Positions 11,701 through 21,989 of a stretch of 64,000 nt of DNA are shown here, one piece after another. The translations under genes were made by a program, and so were the position numbers. Under the pieces are notes generated by a model. It saw only the letters and a list, made by a program, of their open reading frames with translations. It did no database searches and was not told the origin of the DNA. How positions within the stretch are numbered: position 1 is the stretch's first letter; every line of letters starts with the position of its first letter. The stretch is from Undaria pinnatifida (lineage: Eukaryota > Sar > Phaeophyceae > Laminariales > Alariaceae), in assembly GCA_012845835.1 (NCBI GenBank), contig JABAKD010000008.1:3151651-3215650 (forward strand), written 5' to 3'.

Positions 11701-14700
11701 CGCTAAAACGAAGGAGACGCCGCTGATCGCCATCATGGATGGTGTCTTCGCCGACTTTAACCTGTGAGAGATAGTGACACGGGACGCTTTACCTTGTTCT
11801 GCCGTTGTACGATATATCTGCAAACAAATATAGTCTACGCTTCTGATGTTATTCCCAAAGTTTACCGCCATTAACGAAATCGCAGTTCTGCAGGGGTTAA
11901 CCTGAGAGACGATGATTTCTTGATAATAAGGTATCTCCGTATAATGTACAGTAGTACAGTAGAGGTCTCTCTGTAGTGCCGGCTGAGTAGTGCCGATTGC
12001 CCAATATAGTGCCTGTGAAATCGTTTGGCACATATGGGCACAACCAGTAATGGCATTATGCGGAGTAGTGCTGGCTGCCAATATAGTGCGGGTGTGTCCC
12101 TCTATAGTGCACATACCGGTATTATAGTGCCCACCGGCACTACTACTGTAGTGTATGGATATACCTTACAAGTATTTAACCCGGACGCTGAATCGAAGGA
12201 GACTCCGCTGATCGATTCTCGTGGACGGTGCCTACGCCGAAATTCACCTGTGAGGGAGTGTGCGCCGATGCGCCGACGGCCGTAGACCTTAAAAACAAGA
12301 GCCTCCGCTAGTTCCAAAAGTTGAACCTGTGAGAGAAGAGAGGTTGTGCCGAAAATGTTTATTTTAAGCCTTTGTATTAATCGAGCAGCGAAAAGTATTT
12401 CTATGCTGATTCAGAGAGTTTCGTCGCCGTAAACGAAAGCGCAGCTCTACCCTCGTAGGGGTTGACCTATGAGAGATACCTGGAAGAATATATGTACGAG
12501 GGGTGATTTTAATTACTGTAGAGGTTGCAAAAGAGGGACGCGGTACCGAGTGAGTACGCCGACTGTATGATATGGGATCTGCTTTGGACCCATAAGATGC
12601 GACCAAAAACAAGAGAGGGGGCGGTTAGGTCATCCTCTTAGGGAATGCGTGCAGCATTACTGCATCAGTAGGACTATCACAATGCTGAGCGCCATGCCTT
12701 GTATAATCGTTTGAGATGCGCCAGCTCTGAGTTCGACCAGTTGAGTTCAGTGGTCGATACTTATCGTTGCCCTTGTATACACTGAACTTCCGACACGTTC
12801 CGCACCCCAGTAGCCCATGCTGCTTCATGCGACTGATGCTATATATTTTCGGTTTTGTTGCCGGGCTTTTCAGGGGTCATGAACTGACCTGCGGGTGGGT
12901 TTAGGAGATTTTGAAAACCTCGCGGGTCGTTTATGACCCGACCTGCGGGTCGGTTCAGGAGGTTTTCTAAATATCGCGGGTCGGGTCAGGTGATCGAAAT
13001 CTTACGGGTCGGTTGGGTTGCCTTGACTCGACCCGACCCGACCCGCGAGAAATTACCCGGCCCGTGAAAAGCCCGAGAATTTTGATCCCTCTGAAGTCCC
13101 AAAAGAGTCAACCTGTGCGAGGGGACAGTCAGTATTAGTCTTCTACACCGACGGTATTGGTCCTCTACAGTGCGGGGCTCCCTGTAGTGCCTGTTGGTTA
13201 GTGCCACTGCCCACTATGGTGCCGGTGAATTCGCTTGGTTCGACGGGAACTCTGTTAGTAGAGCAATTCTACCCCCAATAGTTCCGGTACCCTGCATAGT
13301 GCCGGTATTTTGGGCTGTCACATACCGCGGCTATATGGGAGCCCCCCACTGCAATAAGAAACCCGGGTCACTGGCCCAGGGTAGATTTTGTTGTTTTGAG
13401 ATATAGTAGTTGCACACTGACGTTAGTGTAACTGCTCCTGCATTTCTTATTTCGCCCATTGCAGGGAGGTGAAGAATGCCAGGAAGACGCACAAGCTGCC
13501 CATTGGGGACACCATGTCGGAGGAGGCCAAATGGAAGGTGGGAGGGCTACAAGTACTAGGGCTGTGAAATGGCTGACTTTAATCCTCATTTGGATTTCAG
13601 ATTCTCAGGTCGTTCGAATCGTTCGAATAGCCCAGCTCTTAGGAAACGGCCCAGCTCGAAGACAGCTCTCCGTAACGGCTCAGCTGAAGCCCACCTGACG
13701 TACAGCTACAGCTCATCAACGAGCCGAACGCGTATTCTACCCTCTGCTGTACATCTACACACCCGCAAGCACCAGAGCTCGGCTCATCCTGGCCCAACCC
13801 ACCGACGAGACTCGGAGTTGGGATGCATCCAATAATGCCGGTGTATGGGCCTTATACAGGGACAACTGTTGATAGTGTACTTACAGAGTTGATACTTGTG
13901 CCTACGGACACGTCGTTCTGGCCGGCATTTTATAGTGTAGTGATAGTGTAGTGGGGCCTATATAAGTCGACCTGAATAAGGCAACCACTCGAGACTAGGC
14001 CGCTCGACATTGTCTGTCAGGCCTGAAACCGTGAATACGGCCGGTTTTGCCACATCTAGGGCCGGGCCCTACACAAGGGGGTACCCGCCCTACTCAAAAC
14101 CCAGTATCGCCTCCACACTAGCAAGAAACCTCGCTCTACTGTTCTCGCTGAGAGCGAGAGAGGACACCACGACCTACGTTTCCCCAGCTAGAAATAGCAA
14201 GATCGGTGCGCCAGACCGGATCCCAGGGCGCTCTGACGTCCACGAATGTCGCGGGTAATGCGGTGGCGAGGAGGGCATGCCAAATAAGCCACACTGTACT
14301 GCACACTAAAATGCAGTATACTATCACATAGGCAGTAGCCGCCCTAGATAAGTAACATGAGTACTTAAATAGGGCAAATAGGCGCCAACCCGCCCTAGAA
14401 CAAACTGGGCGGGTTTTCTATGTACATGGTAGGTCACAATCGCTTGACATTTGGTCGTCTTATATAGGCCCCACTTCTATTAACACATGTGATACAGACG
14501 GTACCAGTATATAGAGTAAATGGTGCCAGAGTTATACAAGAAACGGAAAACTACACGTTTTTGTTAGATTCCGTCTTCGTGTAGGTAAACGCTTTGCCCG
14601 TGCAGTCTCCTCTGTTTTGGGTGGCACGTAGTTACTGCTGTCGTCTGTGTTGCTGCTGCTTTGGATTATGTTGGTGCTCCTGCTGCTGAGGTACTGGTTA

Positions 14701-16887
14701 CCGCGGGTGCATACCACGTCGTTATTGTGTCTTGCTTCATGCTCATGACAACTCCGAAGGAAAGCGAGACTACCCTAGGCATTGCAGTTAGCTAGGTGGG
14801 TTCTGTTTTTGACACGGCTAGTGCGCACTTGTTCGCGGGGTGCGATATTTATTGTATGGCTCTTGCACATGTCACACCTGAATATATAGGATCAATGAAT
14901 ATATGATCTGTACAATGATCTGTGCAGCGTGTGCAATGGTGGAAGGCAGCATCTCAAACCGGAAATTTGGGCTCTAGATGATCTAGATATGTGATGTGTT
15001 ATTCTAGATATATAATGACGTGTTGATGTAGATAGATAATGATATGTTGATCTAGATAGATAATGATCCGTTGATCTAGATAGATCGCGATCTGTTGATT
15101 TAGATTGATCATGATGTGTACGGTGTGTGTTCATGCTGGAATGTTGCAGGTGAAGTCTAGGACGGCCTCGGGGAAGGAAAAGTTCATCGCTGACTCCGCG
15201 GCTGAGGAGCGCGAGATTCCCGAAAGGATGATGGCCTGCAAAGGATGTGAGTGCAATTTCGTTTCGGGCTAAGGCCGAAAAGAGGTGTATCTTTTTTTTT
15301 TTCGCCATCTAGAGGTACAGCCGAAATCGCACTGGACTCAAGAAAAGGCTTCCTGGCCTGGCCTACTCTCTGATCGGCCACGCCCCTACTTTGTATTATG
15401 TACGTAGTATTGACGACCCTGTACGTGCGTTTTGCCTGTTTTTTTTTGTTTTAGATGTTGGGCGCGTGGGAGGACTACGTGTTGCCATTTTTTTTTTGGT
15501 TTATTTCTTGGGTGCTTGGGGGGGGTGTACAATGAAAAACTCCCCACTCCCCGACACTCTTACCGTCTGCCGTCGGTGGTTGAACATAAGGTGTTTGCGA
15601 CACACCAAATGAGGTTGGGTAAGAAGTCACAAAATGGTAGTATTGAAACCGGCTAGCGTTACATCCCAAGGCCAGCCCAACCCACGAAAAAGTAGCTAGA
15701 AATAAGATGTTTTTTTTTTTCCAAGCCTAACGTTTCTTGGGTAGGGTTGACCTTAATTAGGGTATATATGGCATTCGCCTGTTTCGATGCTATTATTTTA
15801 TGCATTACTATCCATCCAAATTTTATCTCCCTCAAACATCCTTATGGTAGCAAAAAGCGCCCGTTCAAACTCAGCAAACCTCGCCCCTCCTGCATCCAAT
15901 CGGCGCTTTGATCGTATAAACTAATGGTCCACTAATGGTCCACCGCTAACCAGCCCAAACCCGGGAAGCAAATAAATAACCAACTCCCTATTAATTACTT
16001 TTTCAATGCCGTAATTATACTCCTGCAGGCAAAGAACTGAAAACCCGCAAGGAGGTGAAGCAGTGCTCGCTCTGCAGCGAGGTTTGGTATTGCGGAAACG
16101 AGTGCCAGGCGAGCGACTGGTCTGCCGGCCACAAGACCGAGTGCAGCCGAAAAAAGTGAGTGATTTTTACGACTGTACGTGGTGGTGCCTTGTCCGTTAA
16201 CCGGGAGGCGTGTTTTTGTCTTTTTCTGGAATTGAATCGGGCAGAGATGTTGTAACAGCGCGGATGTGACAGCGCGTACAGGTACAGTGGGCAGGTACAG
16301 CGGGTACCGGTACAGCATTAGGTACGGGCACAGCGGGCGAGTGTAAAAGTTGATAGGCTGGGCTTTATTCAGATGTCCGTACCCGATACCTGGTGGTTGG
16401 TTTTTGCTCGTGTTACGATATACACACGCCAGGCAGATCACGATCTAGATAATCTAGATCCTCTATCTGTCGTTGGAATATGCTATGCAGTAAAGTACAT
16501 ATCCAACCCAGGAAACACGTGCTAGGTTATACATATCATGCGACTCCCACCAGACATGATCTATCAGCCACCCAGATCATATGGTGTAGACCAGGGATCT
16601 GTCCGCCTTGAAGGACATAGATCATTTATTGATCGATAGGGATTTGACCGACGTGTGCAATAAACCCACATCTGTGTCTCTGTTGCTACCTTTGGCACAG
16701 TGAGGGCAAGAAGAACACCAAGGGTGCCGGCCACGTATCGGAGGATAGTGGCGATGATCTACGGGACCACGCTCGTAGCGAAGCTCTGGACACGTTCGCT
16801 ATCGACCTGATGAAAAAAGTACCGGGAGGCGGAGCTAAGAAAAAGGCTGGGGGGAAGAAGGGGAAGGGCAAGGGGAAGAAGAAGTGA
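3105..16887 (+). CDS. MYND zinc-finger protein, 12 exons, 497 residues
   Basis: Exons: 3105-3200, 4516-4650, 4975-5070, 5863-5922, 7036-7200, 8865-8953, 9637-9811, 11570-11763, 13465-13537, 15150-15246, 16029-16155, 16701-16887. All junctions are GT-AG, all phases agree, and the total is 1494 nt ending TGA. The start ATG lies in a good context (gaccATGCC) in an exon ending at a gtgagt donor. Residues 391-432 form a MYND finger: Cys 391, 394, 406, 409, 415, 419, His428, Cys432; an intron splits the codon of Cys394. MYND fingers normally bind proline-rich partner peptides. Residues ~214-340 (CVLIAP... then RPAQLTTTDPLLARYLSPLL) faintly resemble DUF6930-type modules, which is a guess. The rest is unassigned. 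The C-terminus (about 478-497) is a Lys/Gly-rich basic tail. Introns are full of repeats. Exon chain well supported; exact function unknown. Confidence 0.8.
3690..4052. mobile_element. MITE-like element, family A (TAGTGCCGGT type)
   Basis: The ends carry imperfect terminal inverted repeats: GTCCCTCTAAGGGGCC on the left and, read in reverse complement, GTCCCTCTATAGTGCC on the right. The interior has the family signature in which TAGTGCC, GCCGGT and TTTGGCAC recur. Lies in intron 1 of the MYND gene. No coding capacity, so non-autonomous. Boundaries are approximate. Confidence 0.45.
4135..4320. repeat. Inverted duplication with coding-like arms
   Basis: The segment 4180-4219 matches the reverse complement of 4235-4274 at about 85%, with a short spacer near 4220-4234. 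Translated outward in opposite directions, the arms give related peptides sharing the pattern Q-x-RAELQ-x-DK-x-NL. It lies in intron 1 of the MYND gene and is not part of its reading frame. Confidence 0.5.
5505..5725 (+). repeat. Hexanucleotide microsatellite (GTTGGT)n with flanking (CTTGCT)n and (GGT)n
   Basis: About 140 bp of nearly pure GTTGGT units are followed by CTTGCT units (about 5658-5690) and GGT units (about 5697-5725), all in intron 3 of the MYND gene. It generates long open frames on both strands with single-letter compositions; these are not genes. Confidence 0.9.
6385..6470 (-). mobile_element. tRNA-like SINE head (candidate)
   Basis: On the minus strand there is an A-box-like TGGTCTACCGGTTGG and a B-box-like GGGTTCGAATGCC at tRNA-like spacing. 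A duplicated GTGGGTTCG is inserted between them, so it is not a working tRNA. It is best read as a SINE promoter remnant in intron 4 of the MYND gene. Confidence 0.4.
7370..7885 (+). repeat. Degenerate tandem repeats within intron 5 of the MYND gene
   Basis: A block containing GCCGCAGACC plus a preceding T-rich and TTGTAA-rich stretch recurs at about 7515, 7730 and 7850. A motif ending GACTCGGCGCTCTAC recurs at about 7383 and 7577. The unit is irregular. An exon-like piece (7503-7554) inside it does not fit the splice phase of the gene. Confidence 0.5.
8156..8515 (-). mobile_element. Two adjacent family A MITE-like copies, minus orientation
   Basis: Two copies lie side by side, about 8156-8334 and 8345-8515. 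Each contains AATCAACCGGCACTTTTGG near one end and GCACCGGCACT near the other, and both share TGGTGCCAAGCGA-type interior sequence. They match the other family A copies in reverse complement. Both are in intron 5 of the MYND gene. Confidence 0.45.
8681..8725 (+). repeat. Decayed duplicate of the start of MYND exon 6
   Basis: The sequence GCAG|GAAAGCTTGTTGGCCCC at 8677 onward mirrors the true exon start GCAG|GAAAGCTTGGTGGCTCC at 8861 onward, and similarity continues for about 45 bases before fading. The copy has no matching donor and lies 184 bp upstream of the real exon. Confidence 0.5.
9400..9480 (+). repeat. GGTCGTGGT microsatellite in intron 6
   Basis: GGTGGTCGT units repeat from about 9419 to 9470 inside a wider G/T-rich tract (about 9000-9500). 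The opposite strand is open only because the repeat lacks stop codons. Confidence 0.85.
9975..10242. mobile_element. MITE-like element, family B (CCCGACCCGCGGGTCGGG core)
   Basis: It begins GGGCTCTTTACTGGTCATG and ends CCGTAAAAAGCC, an imperfect inverted repeat. Inside are GGGTCGGGTCGG and CCCCCTGACCCG blocks, partly in two tandem subunits, each with TCTGGCCAGGAAGTTATCAA. It lies in intron 7 of the MYND gene. No clear target-site duplication was found. Confidence 0.55.
11157..11600 (+). repeat. Triplicated acceptor and exon border, about 180-bp spacing
   Basis: The string GCGGTGCGCATCCGTCC occurs at about 11217 and 11400 and, as GCGGTGCGCGTCCGCC, at the genuine exon 8 start (11570). Each is preceded by C/T-rich sequence. 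Only the third copy leads into an open, in-phase exon; the first lacks an AG acceptor. Looks like intronic tandem duplication of a splice border. Confidence 0.6.
11948..12155. mobile_element. MITE-like element, family A
   Basis: Left end TACAGTAGAGGTCTCTCTGT and right end CACTACTACTGTAGTG are related in inverted orientation. The interior has TAGTGCCGATTGCCCAATAT and TCGTTTGGCAC, typical of the family. It sits in intron 8 of the MYND gene. Confidence 0.5.
12178..12265 (+). repeat. Decayed copy of the 3' end of MYND exon 8
   Basis: AAGGAGACTCCGCTGATCGA followed by CACCTGTGAGGG parallels the true exon 8 end AAGGAGACGCCGCTGATCGC followed by AACCTGTGAGAG (donor at 11764). Other weak echoes of the CCTGTGAGAG donor context occur at about 11899, 12325, 12464 and 13109. 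Confidence 0.45.
12863..13074. mobile_element. MITE-like element, family B
   Basis: It begins GGGCTTTTCAGGGGTCATGA and ends CCCGTGAAAAGCCC, an almost perfect terminal inverted repeat. The interior consists of GACCCGACCTGCGGGTCGG-type palindromic blocks with AGGAGGTTTT spacers. It lies in intron 8 of the MYND gene and supplies the cleanest view of the family B ends. Confidence 0.65.
13163..13370. mobile_element. MITE-like element, family A
   Basis: Ends CAGTGCGGGGCTCCC and GGGAGCCCCCCACTGC form an inverted pair. The interior has TAGTGCCACTGCCCACTATG, GTGCCGGTGAATTCGCTTGG and CATAGTGCCGGTATTTTGG. It ends about 95 bp before exon 9 of the MYND gene. Confidence 0.5.
14970..15115 (+). repeat. 24-bp minisatellite rich in TCTAGATAGAT
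   Basis: About five degenerate units of TGTTGATCTAGATAGATAAT plus four bases lie just upstream of exon 10 of the MYND gene. Units contain the palindromes CTAG and GATC. Confidence 0.65.
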
Positions 16888-17035
16888 GCTGCTTCTGCTG
16901 CTGGTGCCTGTACTGCTGTTGCTGGTGATAGTGCTGATGGTGCCTTTTGCTACTGCTTCTTCTGGCGCTAGGGCTGGTGCTGTTGGTTGGCGTGTCCGGC
17001 TCGTGCTCGTCTGCACTTACGCTTCCGCAGGGGTT

Positions 17036-17275
17036 AAATTTGCGTAGCTGGGCCTGGGCTAAATCGCGCTTGGCTTGGCTTAGTTGCGGTTGACTTGGCT
17101 CGTTTGAGCTAAGTCTAGCCTTTCTACGCTTCGCTTGGCTAACTTCTCCGCTTGACTTGGCTTAATTGCGCTTGGCTTGGCACATTTGCGCTTGGCTTGG
17201 CTTATTTGAGCTTGGTTTGGCACAGTTACGCTCAACTTGGCTTGGTTTGGCTTGGCTTGGCTTGGCTTCTCTTGG
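17036..17275 (+). repeat. Minisatellite of GCTTGGCTTGGCTTA-type units
   Basis: Degenerate repeats of GCGCTTGGCTTGGC with TTATTTGAG-like spacers begin about 150 bp after the MYND stop codon. The 3' UTR of that gene may run into it. No coding frame. Confidence 0.7.
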
Positions 17276-20200
17276 CGATAAGGGCAATAGTGACGGTGCA
17301 GGCGCAGGTGGTGCTGTGAAATTATAGTGCGGCTACGTTTAGAGGGAATGGAAAGTTGGGGGAAAATATGTCCATCCGCTTGTTATCGTCGTCGCTTGAC
17401 CCGAGGAATGCCGCAATCGACGCTCTTTACGTTTGAGCGTTCGTTTTTTGTGCCTGCTGTAGCTCCGGGGCGGAGATGCTGTGTTGGGTGATACTTTAGG
17501 ATGATACTTCAGGTGGTAAGACTACGAGGGGGGGTTATTGAGAGGGGATTTTGAATTGCGTTGTTTTCGTCGTTGCATTTTTGCTGGCTTGTGAAATACC
17601 GTGTGGTATACGGCAGCAAGGGGTGGTGTTTTCGTGGATTGCAGTAGCTGTCGGCAGTCATTGTGAAGTAGATAGACTTTGCCGACATTTGTTTTCTTGG
17701 TAGTGTAGCGTTGACTCTTATGTCTATCTGTTCAGCCTTTTTTTTTCGTGGTACCATGGTGGTTTCTCTATGGCGCTGGTTCAGAAGTGCCAGTTGCCTG
17801 TTATGGTGCGTGTGACATCGCTCGGCACTGATTGGAAACAACGAGAAGTGGCAGCGTGGGGAGTACCGCCGGTTGCCGGTTATTGCTATAGTGCCGGTAT
17901 TGGCGGCTGCCACATGTCGACGCCATAGAGGAACCACTACTGTAGAGGGTTAGGCGTTGAGCAGATCATGATATTCGTCTAATATTCGTCTACCCCGCGC
18001 CGAATCTGTAGCGCGTCGTTCATGGGCTCTATAATTCTCTTGTTCCCCCCGTTTTTTTGTTTGTCTTTGATTGCTTTGTGAAGGGCCCTAGCTTTTTGTT
18101 TCGATTGTTTTTTAGGGGCCGACGTCGGGCGTTTTTTTCGTTTCTAGGAGCTGCAAGTGCGCGCCCTAAAACCTATATTTTAGTTGGTCCCATTGTTTGG
18201 GGGACAAACAAGTGTTGCAGTTCTTGAAGGGTTAACACAATCGGGGCCTTGCGCCATCGCAATCGATTGCCCGGCACATATCTCTCGGTACTACCTGCAG
18301 CACATCCAACACCAGTTGCGCATTTTGGTTCACTTGTCGCCGCGCAAGACGATGCAGTTGTGGCCGCAGCGGAGCATGAAGTTTTCCCCGAAACTCCAAC
18401 TTGGGTTGTTTGTCGGATATTATCGTAGGGCTTTGTTCCCCCCCGGTTACCACTGTCTATTGCCTGGCACGTGCTCGTAACAGTTTGGGGTTGTTGACTG
18501 ACGGTGGATTTTTTTTTTTTTTGCCGTGATATGCCGTGTATAGCCAGTGTGAAACTGCCCTAGCCGCCTCGATTGTTGGTGATAGATGTTTGGAAGGAAT
18601 AGGTTGCGGTAGAAAAAGTAAGGGGGCTGGTTTTCTGTCCGCCGCGCTCACAAACGAGCCGGCAATTTTGGCAAGCCCTATCCTACCGCGACTTACAATG
18701 CTGTAGATCTCGTACCCCATCCTGCTTTGAGTTGGACGCCTTTCGCGAAAATAAATATGTTACGTATGATATGAGACTTTTTTTTTTCACCTCGAAGTTT
18801 TCGCGAAAGGGTACCATAGGTCTGTTGCAATCACACCAAGCTTTGAGAGGGCTGAGAAGGGTAGGTTTCAAGTTTTTTTTTCAGTAGGGTACACAAGTAT
18901 ATACTCTAAGGTACTCGGGTACCACGTCGAATTGTTTTTGGTGATGGTCGGTTACCCGCAGAGAGTAATACTCAGTTGTGTACCCGCAGAGTATATACCC
19001 AACCAGCGCAAATCACACCCTTGGTTGGGTTTCTACAACCAGACGGCATTCAGTGCTAGGATCTCTAGAGCGCCGGTGGAGCTTTTCTTGCGTGGAAATA
19101 TGGTATGGTCTCTGGACACCAGCTCCGCGCGTCTGTTGTCTTGATCTGATGCGCTGCTTGCTGCACGAAACAACAGCAGTTGATTTACTAAATATATGTA
19201 TTTTTCTGATTTTCGAGGGCATGTGTTTCCCCCCCCCGAAAACAAACACTAAGGTGTTGTCGCTGGTTTACATAGGTTTTATAGATTCTGCAGGATTCAA
19301 GTAGTTTGTAGCGTCACGTATGTGTTGCAATTCCAAATAAATATTTTTTTCTGTGAGACCTCTTTACGACTACAAGCATGAGTATACTCGAGTTGGAATT
19401 GTGCGCCTGGTTACGGTTACATAATGCATGCTGTTCGTTTCATATGGGTTGGTGTGTTTGGGGCGATCGAAGCGCGTAAGGGAGTGTCTTGAAACCTTTT
19501 TGTCAGCGTTTTTGATTGTCCGATTCTGATCGCGGACCTCCGCCGCTTGTTATTTATTGCTGGCAGTTTTTTTTTAACGGAGCAGCCGTGTGGAATCGAT
19601 CTTGGCGCGCGAAATCGTGAACGATCAACCCCGTGTTAGCTGTAATACGAGGTATGTATATACTTGGCACTCCCTATTAAGTCATGTGATTCAGTACATA
19701 GGCTACAGGGTAGCGTGCTGTACAACCAACACCCCGAAGCTTACAGCCTCCCTACGGCTCCCATTCCCAAAGCTCTGAGTCCTTCTGTCTAGGTCATGCA
19801 GTGGAACCACTCTGAGGCTGGTCGGGGCGCACGTTACGACGACAAACATGATAATATTGATACAATCCTCCCTCGAATCAGTCGTTCTACGGTACCCCCC
19901 CCAACTTTTCCTTGACGAAATCGCCGGTTTTGAAACCAACTCCCGCCCGTATCTGCTGAAATACGGTGCCCCTTGCCACCCACCCCGACGTCATCGTTCG
20001 ATAGACCTTTGCAAACAAGGAAATACATTATATTTTTTCCTCGCATCCTTCCTGGTGTCGAGCAGCCATGAAACGTTCGTTAAACGAAATCGCTGGTTGG
20101 GGGGGGGGGGGTATCGTAGAATCAGTCGAATGTGGACACTTCGTCATATGTCTTGCCTGGTATCATATTACTACTACTACTACTGCTACTACTACTCATG

Positions 20201-21230
20201 ACCCATGTACAAACAGCAGCCAGCAGCAGTCAGTGTGATTGTCTGAAGTTTGTCGCTCTACCCCTTCACATGGGTATGGGTAGAGGTATTGTTTTCTGCC
20301 TTTCTGCATGATGACATGTGGAATCGGCGGAAGGACAGATTCATTTGAAAACGATTGCTTTCCAGCCGCGTACCTGTCTGGGCTCGCACAAATGTGTCGG
20401 AAACGGTTCATTGATAATTAATTTCAATTATTGATCACCACGCGTCACTACTTTTCTTTCTCTCAACGCAAGAAACGGTTCGCAGTATCGTGTTGTTTTA
20501 CGAAGAACCCCCCCCGGCCGCTCCCCCTGGCGACACGACCGACCGTGATAATCACTCGGCACCTCAACCACACTGGAGGAGTTACTACACCGACGTTGGA
20601 AGCGACCAACGGGGCCGTCGCTCTCTTGGCTGACGTTGCTGGCCGTGAGGTACTGAGCGGGACATGCCATGTGCTTGTATTCGACATGATGGACGAGGCG
20701 GCCGTGCGATGGGGTTGGGCGAGGGGCGTCGCTCTATAACTTCCCAGCGCAACGACAACAAACTGCTCGAAAAGTGCACGATAAAAAATGTTGTGTCAAA
20801 GAAGTTACCCGCGCAGCGCCACCCAGGGAAAGGTGTGTGGGTTGTGCATCGTTTTGGCGCTAACTTGAACAACTTTATGCATTCCTAACGAACTAAACCA
20901 TTGAAACGAATCGTGTTTTAAATGTCACGAACGAATCATCATTCCCTATTAACTGCGTTGGTTAGGAGTAACCTGGAGACGTTGGTAGTGGGCGGTACCC
21001 TATGATGACCTGTTTTGTGAGAGCATGTCGGCGATACCTGACAAAACAAGGTAGGCGAGGCGAGGCTACCATACGAGCTGGGCTGGCCAATATTAGCTTT
21101 TTAGTTGGCCAGTCACTTTCTCAGTCTGTTTTGTCGAGTTTTGTTCTGAAAAACTTTTCGACACGTGCTTCATAATAGTCTTCCGAAGGGATTGCCTACT
21201 GCACCTTTTGTTCTTTTTCTTTGTGAACTA
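17276..21230. other. Intergenic stretch, no convincing gene
   Basis: Apart from the family A element at 17755-17945 I see no gene. Short frames near 18184-18480, 18978-19304 and 20431-20739 have no recognisable domain or splice context. There is a G-run near 20100 and a TAC/ACT microsatellite near 20168-20197. Confidence 0.4.
17755..17945. mobile_element. MITE-like element, family A
   Basis: Left end ATGGTGGTTTCTCTATGGCG and right end CGCCATAGAGGAACCACTAC are inverted copies. The interior holds AAGTGCCAGTTGCCTGTTAT, ATCGCTCGGCACTGATTGG and TATAGTGCCGGTATTGG. It is about 190 bp, 0.9 kb downstream of the MYND gene. Confidence 0.55.
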
Positions 21231-21231
21231 G

Positions 21232-21765
21232 TGTTAAGGTATTAGTCTAGTGGGGTATTAGTCCATTTGATCACTTGCGAAATGATAACCTATAGCTTAC
21301 CCAAACTAATCCTTATAACACTCTCCCCCCCTGAAACGGCGGGTACCAGGTCGGCCGGATATACGGGCGGATCTGTCGACATCCAAGCGGTTACATTTTC
21401 CTGGGTATACCGGGGAGAGTATTTTTTCAAGTTCGACATGGGGAAAGTCTGAAAAGGTTTATTATAAAAAATGAAAATACACTCCAGCTGTGAGATCGAA
21501 GATTTCGTCGAAACTCATACTCCGTATATATTTGCAAGCTGTGTGTGATACTCCGATCGCGCGTATTACGAGTTGTGTGTCCTCATTAAGGATATAGGTT
21601 TATTATGGTGGATGAGGGATTTGAACCCACGACCCAAAAACCCCATGGTCTGTCGACGACGCCATTTGCTAAGGAATTAGTGGGGTATTAGTCCGTTTGA
21701 CCACTCGCAAAAGGACAACCTTGCTTACCCAAACTAAGCGTTATAACACTAGGCACATTTCAGAA
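21232..21765. repeat. Direct repeat pair flanking a tRNA-like segment
   Basis: About 90 bp containing AGTGGGGTATTAGTCC and CTTACCCAAACTAA occurs at 21250-21325 and again at 21682-21752. Between the copies is a tRNA-like minus-strand segment and a piece (about 21462-21575) shared in inverted orientation with 6508-6620. Confidence 0.5.
21605..21690 (-). mobile_element. tRNA-like SINE head (candidate)
   Basis: On the minus strand an A-box-like TTAGCAAATGGC is followed after about 40 bases by a B-box-like GTGGGTTCAAATCCC and then CATCCACCA. A normal anticodon arm cannot be drawn with confidence, so a tRNA-derived SINE is likelier than a working tRNA. Confidence 0.4.
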
Positions 21766-21989
21766 AAATCCGGAAATTGGTTTCGGCCATAACTGGCAGA
21801 AAAAAAATCACGCCACAAGGTGCAGCAGGCAATACCTTTGGCTTGCCCTTACGTAGGCAGGTAGGACGTATACAAATCCCAAGCCAAAAAAACAAAGGTT
21901 GGAGTGAGAATCCCAGGTTTTGTGTATATGTTAAATTAATAGGTGGGGTTTTTTCTCTTTTCTGTCCTGCCGACGACGCCACTTGTTAA

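Noticed and set aside
18184-18480. 98-codon plus-strand frame resembling the end of a copia-type integrase (LQLGLFVGYY)
   Set aside because: The likeness is a few residues only, with no other copia motif nearby and an equally open overlapping minus-strand frame.
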